From assembly GCA_041751955.1 (NCBI GenBank), contig JBGSIB010000003.1, positions 18,799 through 82,798 on the forward strand: a DNA stretch of 64,000 nt. The letters are read 5' to 3'. Positions 24,988-32,023 of the stretch are shown in pieces. The first letter of the stretch is position 1; every line of letters begins with the position of its first letter. Source of the DNA: UBA2040 sp041751955. Its GTDB lineage: Bacteria; Bacteroidota; Bacteroidia; Flavobacteriales_D; Crocinitomicaceae. The notes beneath the pieces were generated by a model, which was not told the DNA's origin, ran no database searches, and saw nothing but the letters and a program-made list of their open reading frames with translations. The position numbers were made by a program, and so were the translations under genes.

Positions 24988-25121
24988 TGATAACGAATAG
25001 GGCTGCGCACAGTGCGGGTCGCTACCGAGGTTGTTTTTTTCGAAGATAGGAATAGATTTGTTATTCCAAAAATGAATCTTTCGAAGATAGATTACCGCAT
25101 TGTGTGTAGGACGTGTTAGCA
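24988..25121 (-). repeat. attC-like structured element B, 3' of the cassette ORFs
   Basis: Read on the - strand it starts TGCTAAC (25121-25115) and ends GTTATCA (24994-24988), which are nearly complementary 7-mers. Inside them CACACAATGCGG near the start pairs with CCGCACTGTGCGC near the end, so the arms fold over about 28 bases with mismatches. The centre has two copies of TTTCGAAGATAG (+ strand 25038-25049 and 25079-25090) around a GGAATA/TATTCC hairpin. Its right half shares core, spacing and CGCA..TGCG palindrome with element A. Seen: the symmetry. Inferred: an integron-type recombination site or a structured intergenic repeat. Confidence 0.45.
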
Positions 25122-25128
25122 AATGAAT

Positions 25129-25608
25129 TTATATAACTTCATAATTATTTCCAACAAACTTTAATTTCTTGACACAATCATTTAAACAATCAGCAAAGCG
25201 TGTTTTCCAAATTGTCAATTCGCTGAAAGAACCGTTGTTGTTAACAATTCTATAATTTCCTACTCGAAAAATTATTTTATATCGAAATAGCATTCGTTTA
25301 ATTCTCGACTTACCCTCAATCATTTTTTCTGCATTAATAACTTCCATGTAGTCAAATCGATCAATGTCTTGTCCTAAAATTTTGACAGTTATTTTTTTGT
25401 CAATTAAATAGATGAATTTAGTTGTCAAAAGAATCTTTTTTGACCTATTCAATCTGATTAAAAGAACTTCAATTTCGTTTCTATCAAGTAGTATATCTCC
25501 TTTAAATTTATTATTGGAGTCGTCAAAAAATGTGATTCCCCTACTAGTGCGATAATAGTTTACTTTTTTTAGAATTTGATATCTGAGATCTTCTTTTTTC
25601 TTTTTCAA
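25129..25608 (-). CDS. Hypothetical protein, possible PH-like domain
   Basis: A 159-residue basic protein with no signal peptide or membrane segment. Alternating strands (EIEVLLIRLNRSKKILLTT, then KRMLFRYKIIFRVGNYR) could form a PH-like barrel, but I do not recognise the family. The start is a TTG at 25608, as no ATG is in frame before the TGA at 25630-25632. That TGA is also the stop of the upstream ORF, so both ORFs share one frame and are separated by a single stop codon plus seven codons. It ends eight bases before element B, the place of a gene in an integron cassette. Confidence 0.5.
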   Translation of the reverse strand: MKKKKEDLRYQILKKVNYYRTSRGITFFDDSNNKFKGDILLDRNEIEVLLIRLNRSKKILLTTKFIYLIDKKITVKILGQDIDRFDYMEVINAEKMIEGKSRIKRMLFRYKIIFRVGNYRIVNNNGSFSELTIWKTRFADCLNDCVKKLKFVGNNYEVI

Positions 25609-25629
25609 TGGGTGTTTTCTTTGAATATT

Positions 25630-25893
25630 TCAAATTCCTTCCAAACTGTCCTGTTCTTTCTTCAATTTAATGAACAGTCCTTGTAGAACTTTGTCACCGT
25701 CATAATCTATAGCCATGAGGGACATTCCATTTGGGTAGTCGTCGTATGCTAAATTCAGAATTGAGCCATTAAGTTTAATTTCCCAGAACCTAATGTCGGG
25801 ACCGTCCACGTAGGATAATTTATTTGCACCAAAGTTTTTACAAAATGCTTTTGCAAATCCCGGAAAATTCTCCCAAGTTCCATCCTCGGTCAA
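25630..25893 (-). CDS. Small hypothetical protein with displaced or lost start codon
   Basis: The 87 residues from the TTG at 25893 contain FPGFAKAFCKNFGA and a DGPDIRFWEI...NLAYDDYPNGMSL stretch, like a small compact domain of about 100 residues (DUF3630-like at best, uncertain). The frame stays open and protein-like for 22 more codons upstream, to 25959 (IKFKKPILSKAQSGHLIIEL), but offers no ATG, GTG or TTG there. An ATC at 25950-25948 sits where a start would be expected. Either translation begins at TTG 25893 and lacks the first strand, an ATC/ATT start is used, or the start codon has mutated. It lies between element A and the 159-residue ORF. Confidence 0.45.
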   Translation of the reverse strand: MTEDGTWENFPGFAKAFCKNFGANKLSYVDGPDIRFWEIKLNGSILNLAYDDYPNGMSLMAIDYDGDKVLQGLFIKLKKEQDSLEGI

Positions 25894-25966
25894 TTCTATA
25901 ATTAGATGACCAGATTGAGCTTTCGATAGTATGGGCTTTTTAAATTTGATCGTTTGTTTTTATTGT

Positions 25967-26112
25967 TGCCAACAATTCGCTATCCGCAATTGCGCATATT
26001 CCCTATTTATTCCTATTCCCTTTAATCCACTGAAAATCTGCATAAAAAGCGACAACAAACGACTATAAAAAATTGAAAACGTTTTCATAATGCATACTCT
26101 TCAGTGTTATAC
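25967..26112 (-). repeat. attC-like structured element A, 5' of the cassette ORFs
   Basis: On the - strand it begins GTATAAC (26112-26106) and ends GTTGGCA (25973-25967). Read on the + strand from its end, TGCCAAC is followed 18 bases later (start to start) by CGCAATTGCG (25985-25994). Element B has TGATAAC and, also 18 bases later, CGCACAGTGCG. Length is 146 against 134 bases. The outer half is less symmetric than in B. It fills most of the 410-base gap before the methyltransferase gene; the rest (26113-26306) has no gene that I can see. Confidence 0.4.
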
Positions 26113-26236
26113 GAATAAAAGTACAAATAAATTTCAAAAAGGGTTGGTAGGCGAAAATTAATTTTCTTTCTTCCAACCAATTCAGCTTCATTCGCGGCTC
26201 ATTTGAGTGGAATTAAGGTTATGTTTACTGCTTTAT

Positions 26237-26269
26237 AAAATCCTGCTCATCCCAAAATCCTTAAAATCC
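26237..26269. repeat. Degenerate AAAATCC repeat
   Basis: AAAATCC occurs at 26237-26243, 26254-26260 and 26263-26269, with TGCTCATCC between the first two. Such ATCC-rich spacer sequence is frequent between genes in Bacteroidota; a related ACAGGATTTTGAG stands at about 230-242. Confidence 0.3.
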
Positions 26270-26306
26270 CGGATTCTCCAATATACCTTGTTAGTCAGAA
26301 ATCCTA

Positions 26307-27161
26307 TCAAGAAATCTGCAACCAATACGACCCACCATGTTGTTCCACATCTTCCAAATTAGGGTGATTCCACATCGGTGAAATGATTTCGCTCAAGGCT
26401 TTGTCTTCACTGATGAAAAAGTTGGGTAGAATGGTCTTGTATTTTTCAGGATTAGCCAAAATGAAAGCGGCCAAGAGGTATTGTTCGTTGTAAAAACGGT
26501 CGCACATGAACTGCGGGTAATCGTAAGGTAAATAGATGTCGTGGATATGAACGATTACGCCTTTTTTCAATTGAGGCAACAATTCCAAGAAGCAAATCAT
26601 CGCGTCGGAATTGGGAAATACACGGTGTGAATTATCAATGAACAAAATGTCGTTTTCGTTCAATTCGTCTATTATAAACTGAATGTCTTTGATGTTTTCA
26701 AATGGCTGGCGAATCACTTTGTCTGCCAAATGATCAATGTTGGCTCTCGGATACGGATCTATGGAAATAATTTCGGTTGATAAGTTATTGTCTTTTATCG
26801 CCTTACGCGCCACTTTGGTGGAATTTCCTGAACCAATTTCTATGTATTTCTTCGGGTGTTTCGTGGCAATTATGCCGTAAATCCCAACAATGTCCAAACC
26901 AGGCAAAAAGTCATTGTTCCAAGCCGGCTGATTTTCGTCTTTTTCCTGCGTACTTTGTTGAATAGCCTGAATTTTGTCCTTAAAAGTTAGAAAAGCATTC
27001 AAATTCGTTGCATACACTTCTCTGTTCGCTTCAATGATGGATTTCAATTGTGGATGACCTGTTTCTGGGAAACGCGGTTTTGCATCCACTTTGTAGTCCA
27101 AATGAACGGTCTGGTGTTTGCCAGAGAGAAAACGATAGAGAGATTTGAGTTTGTCTTTCAT
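26307..27161 (-). CDS. Class I SAM-dependent methyltransferase-like protein
   Basis: A 284-residue protein. The Rossmann motif I is KYIEIGSGNSTKVAR (about 106-120), an acidic residue follows in EIISIDPYPRAN, and NDILFIDNSHRVFPNSD is the post-motif with DxxH often seen in Methyltransf_24-type proteins that pair with glycan or capsule genes. VIVHIHDIYLPYDYP follows. About 100 N-terminal residues precede the fold. No membrane segment. Acceptor unknown. It lies between degenerate repeats on both sides (26237 and 27171), so it may have arrived as a unit, but its codon usage does not look foreign to the eye. Confidence 0.7.
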   Translation of the reverse strand: MKDKLKSLYRFLSGKHQTVHLDYKVDAKPRFPETGHPQLKSIIEANREVYATNLNAFLTFKDKIQAIQQSTQEKDENQPAWNNDFLPGLDIVGIYGIIATKHPKKYIEIGSGNSTKVARKAIKDNNLSTEIISIDPYPRANIDHLADKVIRQPFENIKDIQFIIDELNENDILFIDNSHRVFPNSDAMICFLELLPQLKKGVIVHIHDIYLPYDYPQFMCDRFYNEQYLLAAFILANPEKYKTILPNFFISEDKALSEIISPMWNHPNLEDVEQHGGSYWLQIS

Positions 27162-27170
27162 AATGGATTA

Positions 27171-27207
27171 ACCACAAAGGCACAAAGAAGGCGCAAAGGG
27201 CACGAAG
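27171..27207. repeat. Degenerate ~10-base tandem repeat
   Basis: ACCACAAAGG, CACAAAGAAG, GCGCAAAGGG and CACGAAG follow each other with 10-base spacing in the 48-base gap between two - strand genes. Similar runs are known as intergenic filler in many bacterial genomes. I see no gene or regulatory role. Confidence 0.4.
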
Positions 27208-27209
27208 AA

Positions 27210-28595
27210 TTAAATGATTGCTTTTATTTCGGTGATGATTCGTTCGGCTAGTTCGTTGGCGGTATCGGCTGTTTTACTTTCGGCGTAGATGCGTATGATC
27301 GGTTCGGTGTTGCTTTTACGCAAGTGAACCCATTCTTTGGCTATGTAAATTTTCACACCATCCGTCGTGTCTACTTCTTCATGCGCATATTTTGCGGCCA
27401 TGTCTTCCAAAACTTTGTCGACGTTGATTTCAGGTGTCAATTCGATTTTGTTTTTTGAAATCGTGTATTTTGGATAGCTATCTCTCAACTGAGAAACGGT
27501 CATTTTTTTATGTGCAAGGGAAGACAGGAATAAAGCAATTCCAACCAAAGAATCACGTCCGTAATGCGATTCAGGATAGATGATTCCACCATTTCCTTCG
27601 CCACCGATAACGGCATGGGTTTCTTTCATTTTCGCTACAACATTCACTTCACCAACAGCGGCGGCAGAGTAGAGGAGACCTCTTGCTTCTGTCACGTCGC
27701 GCAAAGCTCGGGTAGACGACAAATTGGAAACCGTTGCGCCAGGCGTGTGCGTCAACACGTAATCCGCGCAGGCAACAAGTGTGTATTCTTCTCCAAACAT
27801 GCTTCCGTCTTCACAAACCAATGCCAAACGGTCAACATCTGGATCGACTGTAATTCCAACATCAGCCTTGCTTTCGATTATTTTCGAAGAAAGATCAGTC
27901 AAATGTTCAGGCAATGGTTCCGGATTGTGCGGAAAGTGTCCAGTAGGATCGCAGTACATTTCTGTTATTTGCGTTACACCTAAAGCACGAAGCAAAGCTG
28001 GAACAAAGATTCCACCAGTTGAATTCACCGCATCTACAACTACATGAAAATTGGCGTCTGCAATGGCTTTTTTGTCTACCAATGGCAAAGCCAAAACGGC
28101 ATCGATGTGTTTTTGTAAATAAGTATCGTTGGGCGTTATTGTTCCAAGATCATCGACGTCGGCAAAGTCAAAAGCTTCACGTTCAGCAATATCTAAAACT
28201 TTTTCTCCGTCAGCACCTGAAATGAATTCACCTTTTTCATTCAGTAATTTCAAAGCATTCCATTGTTTTGGGTTGTGGCTAGCGGTCAAAATAATTCCGC
28301 CTTGCGCATTTTCCAATGGAACGGCAATTTCAACCGTAGGTGTTGTAGAAAGTCCTAAATCCACTACATCAATTCCTAAACCAGAAAGCGTAGCTGAAAC
28401 CAAATTGGAAATCATTTGACCTGAAATTCGTGCGTCGCGACCAATAACTACTTTCAAACGTTTACCAACGTGAGCACCTTGCAACCAAGTTCCGTATGCT
28501 GCAGCATATTTTACGGCATCAACAGGTGTTAATCCGTCGTTTACTTTTCCGCCAATCGTACCTCGAATGCCAGAAATGGATTTAATCAATGTCAT
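27210..28595 (-). CDS. glmM: Phosphoglucosamine mutase
   Basis: A 461-residue alpha-D-phosphohexomutase that converts glucosamine 6-phosphate to glucosamine 1-phosphate for peptidoglycan and lipopolysaccharide precursors. The start TLIKSISGIRGTIGG is typical of the Bacteroidota GlmM group. The phosphoserine lies in ILTASHNP (Ser106), the metal site is TVDPDVDRLAL, the sugar-binding loop is GGEGNGGIIYP and the phosphate-binding C-terminal loop is RKSNTEPIIRIY. All four domains are present and the length is normal. A phosphomannomutase role is the alternative, but this clade is usually assigned to GlmM. It follows ribH by 12 bases. Confidence 0.85.
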   Translation of the reverse strand: MTLIKSISGIRGTIGGKVNDGLTPVDAVKYAAAYGTWLQGAHVGKRLKVVIGRDARISGQMISNLVSATLSGLGIDVVDLGLSTTPTVEIAVPLENAQGGIILTASHNPKQWNALKLLNEKGEFISGADGEKVLDIAEREAFDFADVDDLGTITPNDTYLQKHIDAVLALPLVDKKAIADANFHVVVDAVNSTGGIFVPALLRALGVTQITEMYCDPTGHFPHNPEPLPEHLTDLSSKIIESKADVGITVDPDVDRLALVCEDGSMFGEEYTLVACADYVLTHTPGATVSNLSSTRALRDVTEARGLLYSAAAVGEVNVVAKMKETHAVIGGEGNGGIIYPESHYGRDSLVGIALFLSSLAHKKMTVSQLRDSYPKYTISKNKIELTPEINVDKVLEDMAAKYAHEEVDTTDGVKIYIAKEWVHLRKSNTEPIIRIYAESKTADTANELAERIITEIKAII

Positions 28596-28607
28596 GAGAA
28601 ATTAGTT

Positions 28608-29099
28608 TTAAAAGAGTGAACGTTTCAGTTCGATCATTTTCATGCACGCAATGGCACATTCTGTTCCTTTGTTGCCGTGTATGCCACCAGAACGATCAAT
28701 GGATTGTTGCATGGTATTGTCAGTCAACAAACAGAATGTAACAGGTCTGCTGTATTTCAAGTTCAATTTGGCAATTCCGCTCGTTGCCGCTTTGCAAACG
28801 AAGTCGAAATGTTTGGTTTCGCCCTGAATAACGCAACCGATAGCAATTACACCATCCAAAAAGCGTGATTCTAGCATTAATTGAGCACCCAAGGGCAATT
28901 CAAAGGCGCCCGGAACAAATTGAACATGAATATTTTCGGGTTTGACACCGTTTTCAACCAAAGTCGTTTCCGCACCTTTCAAGAGATTGAACGTTATATT
29001 TTCATTCCACTCAGAAACAACAATGCCGATTTTGAAATCGGCACCGTTTGGAACAAAGTCCTTATTGTAATCTGACAAATTGCGATTTGCTGTTGCCAT
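28608..29099 (-). CDS. ribH: 6,7-dimethyl-8-ribityllumazine synthase
   Basis: A 163-residue enzyme of riboflavin synthesis that condenses the pyrimidinedione with 3,4-dihydroxy-2-butanone 4-phosphate. Visible motifs are KIGIVVSEWNENIT (substrate Trp/Asn loop), VQFVPGAFELPLGA, GCVIQGETKHFDFVC (phosphate and catalytic His) and FCLLTDNTMQQS, with GNKGTECA near the C-terminus. I chose ATG 29099, since the frame upstream runs into the previous gene. It starts one base after the TPR gene stop codon, so it is translated from the same message. Confidence 0.92.
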   Translation of the reverse strand: MATANRNLSDYNKDFVPNGADFKIGIVVSEWNENITFNLLKGAETTLVENGVKPENIHVQFVPGAFELPLGAQLMLESRFLDGVIAIGCVIQGETKHFDFVCKAATSGIAKLNLKYSRPVTFCLLTDNTMQQSIDRSGGIHGNKGTECAIACMKMIELKRSLF

Positions 29100-29100
29100 T

Positions 29101-29745
29101 TTAGATAACTGTTTTATTCTTCGCTCTTGCGAGATATTTGTCAATTGATTTTTGATTGCCAAATTGCAAGTAATTGTCCTTGATCTTTTGGTACAATTCC
29201 GTTGCCGTTTTGTGATCTTTCAGTTTCATTTCCGTTACCAAAGCCGCTTTGAACAAATATTTTGGTGTTGAATAGTCATTTTCAACCATTTCAGCTGCTT
29301 CCATATACAGTGCAACCGCTTCTTTGTAATTTTTCATTTCACTGTGGCAATCACCCTGCAAACCAACTGCATCAACGCGAACATAGGTATCAGAAACTTT
29401 TACATTTTCCAATTCTTTCAAAGCTTTTTTGAATTCACCTTTTTCCATGTACTGACGTCCCAAAACAAATTGAGAAATCTCACCACCATCATAACCGTTG
29501 AATTTTTTCACCGTTGGTGTAAGTTCTTCAATTGCCATGTTTGTCGAATCCATCGAAGCATAATTCAAACCAACGTAACCCGCTTCTTTCGATTTCTCGT
29601 TTTTCGGATTAGCAATAAAAATTTTATATAAAAAGTATCCTAGAATCAAAACGATGAGTCCACCAACTACATAGGTAACCAATCGAGCCGTTTTGTTCGA
29701 CTTGAATTCATTCTTTAAAGATTCCGGAGAAAGATTTTCTAACAT
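29101..29745 (-). CDS. Membrane-anchored tetratricopeptide protein
   Basis: A 214-residue protein with one membrane segment (about 22-44, TYVVGGLIVLILGYFLYKIF) near the N-terminus and a soluble C-terminal part of TPR helices (QFVLGRQYMEKGEFKKALKELE, then ALYMEAAEMVENDY and ATELYQKIKDNY). This layout matches the YfgM-like/TPR_21 proteins of Bacteroidota that face the periplasm and are thought to assist envelope protein folding. It is first in a TPR-ribH-glmM operon with a TAnnTTTG box 20 bases upstream of its ATG. The combination of envelope chaperone, riboflavin and amino sugar genes has no obvious common theme. Confidence 0.75.
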   Translation of the reverse strand: MLENLSPESLKNEFKSNKTARLVTYVVGGLIVLILGYFLYKIFIANPKNEKSKEAGYVGLNYASMDSTNMAIEELTPTVKKFNGYDGGEISQFVLGRQYMEKGEFKKALKELENVKVSDTYVRVDAVGLQGDCHSEMKNYKEAVALYMEAAEMVENDYSTPKYLFKAALVTEMKLKDHKTATELYQKIKDNYLQFGNQKSIDKYLARAKNKTVI

Positions 29746-29764
29746 GTGTGCTATTTTAACGGTG

Positions 29765-29772
29765 CAAAAGTA
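29765..29772 (-). promoter_or_regulatory. -7 promoter box for the TPR-ribH-glmM operon
   Basis: On the - strand TACTTTTG matches TAnnTTTG, 19 bases before the ATG of the TPR gene. The sequence further upstream is T/A-rich with no clear -33 TTG at the usual distance. Confidence 0.5.
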
Positions 29773-29837
29773 ATTTTTTTTTCCTAAAGAAAAAATCGAT
29801 TTTTTAACAATTCAAGATTTACTTGAGAAGTTGCGTT

Positions 29838-30299
29838 TTATTCAACGATTGTAATCGATTCGATTCGGTCGTTTTGACGGATATCATCTACAATATCAAC
29901 ACCTTCTGTAACTTTACCAAAACACGTGTGAACTCCGTCCAAATGTGACGTATTGTTTCGTGAGTGACAAACAAAAAATTGTGATCCTCCTGTATTTTTT
30001 CCAGCGTGTGCCATGGACAAAACTCCTCTGTCGTGGTATTGATTTCCACCGCTAGTTTCACAATCGATAGAATAACCTGGTCCACCTGTTCCTGCCATTC
30101 CTTTAGCTCCTTCTCTAGAATTTGGACAACCACCTTGAATCACGAAATCAGGCAAAACACGGTGAAAACTCAAACCGTCGTAATATCCTTCCTTGGCTAA
30201 TTTCACAAAGTTTGCTACTGTATTGGGTGCGTCTTGTTCGTAGAACTCAACTTTCATTTCTCCCTTTTCGGTCTTGATAATTGCGTGCATATGTTTCAT
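29838..30299 (-). CDS. Peptidyl-prolyl cis-trans isomerase, cyclophilin type
   Basis: A 153-residue cytoplasmic cyclophilin. Motifs are FHRVLPDFVIQGG (catalytic Arg and Phe), GPGYSIDCE, VLSMAHAGKNTGGSQFFVC and HLDGVHTCFGKV, so the proline-binding pocket is complete. It has no signal peptide. I placed the start at ATG 30299; the longer frame begins with a TTG lying inside the promoter box. A second ATG two codons later is possible. It is divergent from bshC. Confidence 0.88.
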   Translation of the reverse strand: MKHMHAIIKTEKGEMKVEFYEQDAPNTVANFVKLAKEGYYDGLSFHRVLPDFVIQGGCPNSREGAKGMAGTGGPGYSIDCETSGGNQYHDRGVLSMAHAGKNTGGSQFFVCHSRNNTSHLDGVHTCFGKVTEGVDIVDDIRQNDRIESITIVE

Positions 30300-30311
30300 T
30301 TTTATGGACGA

Positions 30312-30339
30312 CAAAAGTAGCTATTTTTCATCATTTCAA
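30312..30339 (-). promoter_or_regulatory. Two-part promoter for the cyclophilin gene
   Basis: On the - strand TTG (30339-30337) and TACTTTTG (30319-30312) are 17 bases apart, fitting the Bacteroidota -33/-7 pattern. The box ends 12 bases before the ATG. Confidence 0.55.
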
Positions 30340-30380
30340 AAGAAACTAAAAAATTGAACCGCTACTTTAAGGGAAGACCT

Positions 30381-30388
30381 TATTTTTG
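30381..30388 (+). promoter_or_regulatory. -7 promoter box for bshC
   Basis: TATTTTTG matches TAnnTTTG and ends five bases before the ATG of bshC, which implies a leaderless or nearly leaderless mRNA. It excludes the GTG at 30388 as start. Confidence 0.55.
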
Positions 30389-30393
30389 TGGCA

Positions 30394-31974
30394 ATGAGAA
30401 TTGAAAAAATAGCCAGAGACAAAACAGGATTATTTTCTGGATTGGCCAATGATTTGGTATACAATCAAGCAGGTTTATCTGATTTTATAATTGAACCTTT
30501 TTCTATTGAAGCCTTTGAAAATCAGATTCAAAGAAAGAAAAATAGTTATTCAAGTGCATCTAGAAAAGTTTTGGTGGAGGTTTTGACCAAAAATTACGGA
30601 AGCAAAATCAGTGCGACTCAACAAGAAAATTTAAAGAATTTAGCTTCTGAAAATACCTTTACGGTAACCACTGGACATCAACTTTCATTGGCTACAGGAC
30701 CTTTGTATTTTGTGATTAAAATTCTTCATGTTTCGAAAATGGCGATTGAATTGAAGAAAAAATTTCCCGCGTATGACTTCGTGCCTATATTTTGGATGGC
30801 CAGTGAAGACCACGACTTTGAAGAAATCAATCAAGTCAATTTGTTCAATCAAAAATGGCAATGGAATACCGAGCAAAAAGGTGCTGTTGGAAGATTTGGA
30901 ATGGAGAATTGGGAACAATTTCGCAATGAGATAGGTGAACTTTTTAAAAATCACCCGGAAAGTGAGGTGATGGATATTTTGAATCTCTACCAGGGCGGAA
31001 ATTTGTCCGAAGCGACCTTTAATTTAGTCAATGCACTATTCAAAGATTATGGCGTTTTGACATTGGATGCAGACAATGTAGCATTGAAAAGTTTATTTGC
31101 TGGAATTGTAAAAGAAGAAATACTGGAAAACAAAGCAGAATCGGCTGTTGAAAAGACCAATAAACTGCTGGAAGATAAAGAATTGAGTACACAAGCACAT
31201 GCCAGAGAAATCAATGTTTTTCTGCTTGCTGATCAAAAGCGAGAGCGGATTCAAAGAAAAGGAGATGGTTTTTTCGTGGAAGGAATTGGTGATTTTTCTC
31301 AAGAAGAAATGTTGAATATGCTGGAGGAAGACCCATCGCAGTTTTCACCCAATGTGATTCTCCGTCCTGTTTATCAAGAATGTATTTTGCCTAATCTTTG
31401 TTACGTTGGAGGAGGCGGTGAAATGGCGTATTGGTTGCAATTGAAAGGTGTTTTTGAAGTGTACCACATTCCTTATCCTTTGATTCAAGTACGAAATTCA
31501 TTGATGTTGATTGATGAAGGAACCTCCAAAAAAATGGAAACCATAAATTGGAACAGCGAGAACCTTTTTGAAGATCTCGACCAAGCGAAAAAGAAGTTCG
31601 TTCTGAATCAAACAGAGGAACTAGATTTCAATGATTTACGAGAGAAGCAGATGCATTTGGTGTCGGCCGCACGACAATTAGTTGCAAAAGTAGACCCCAA
31701 TTTAAACAGTTTTGTGGAAGCGGAAATGACCCGTATGTCGAAGCAAATAGAGAATCTTGAACAGAAACTCATCCGCGCTGAAAAAGCAAAATTTGAAAAA
31801 TCGCTGAAACAAATGGATCAGGTCAAAGACAAACTTTTTCCAGGGGGAGGTTTGCAAGAAAGACATACCAATTTCTTTCAGTTTTGCGCTGATGGACAAG
31901 TATTCACGCATCTAAATCAAATAGCAGAAGCCATTGATCCATTCGAAAAAGATTTCACAGTTTGTTATTTCTAA
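30394..31974 (+). CDS. bshC: Bacillithiol biosynthesis cysteine-adding enzyme BshC
   Basis: A 526-residue cytoplasmic protein. TVTTGHQLSLATGPLYFVIK (about 92-111), VPIFWMASEDHDFEEI (with the conserved ED-HD) and LRPVYQECILPNLCYVGGGGE are BshC signatures. The C-terminal third is a long coiled coil (EMTRMSKQIENLEQKLIRAE). BshC is the ligase-like enzyme that adds cysteine to glucosaminyl-malate in the last step of bacillithiol synthesis; its partners BshA and BshB are not in the window. Length is normal for the family. The receptor gene follows by 49 bases. Confidence 0.9.
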   Translation: MRIEKIARDKTGLFSGLANDLVYNQAGLSDFIIEPFSIEAFENQIQRKKNSYSSASRKVLVEVLTKNYGSKISATQQENLKNLASENTFTVTTGHQLSLATGPLYFVIKILHVSKMAIELKKKFPAYDFVPIFWMASEDHDFEEINQVNLFNQKWQWNTEQKGAVGRFGMENWEQFRNEIGELFKNHPESEVMDILNLYQGGNLSEATFNLVNALFKDYGVLTLDADNVALKSLFAGIVKEEILENKAESAVEKTNKLLEDKELSTQAHAREINVFLLADQKRERIQRKGDGFFVEGIGDFSQEEMLNMLEEDPSQFSPNVILRPVYQECILPNLCYVGGGGEMAYWLQLKGVFEVYHIPYPLIQVRNSLMLIDEGTSKKMETINWNSENLFEDLDQAKKKFVLNQTEELDFNDLREKQMHLVSAARQLVAKVDPNLNSFVEAEMTRMSKQIENLEQKLIRAEKAKFEKSLKQMDQVKDKLFPGGGLQERHTNFFQFCADGQVFTHLNQIAEAIDPFEKDFTVCYF

Positions 31975-32023
31975 TGATCGTTCACTCAATAATTCGTTTC
32001 TTTTGACGTTCAGCACTTATTCT

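Noticed and set aside
27564..27983. 139-codon open frame on the + strand
   Set aside because: It is antisense to glmM, which is complete with all active-site motifs; the frame is a shadow.
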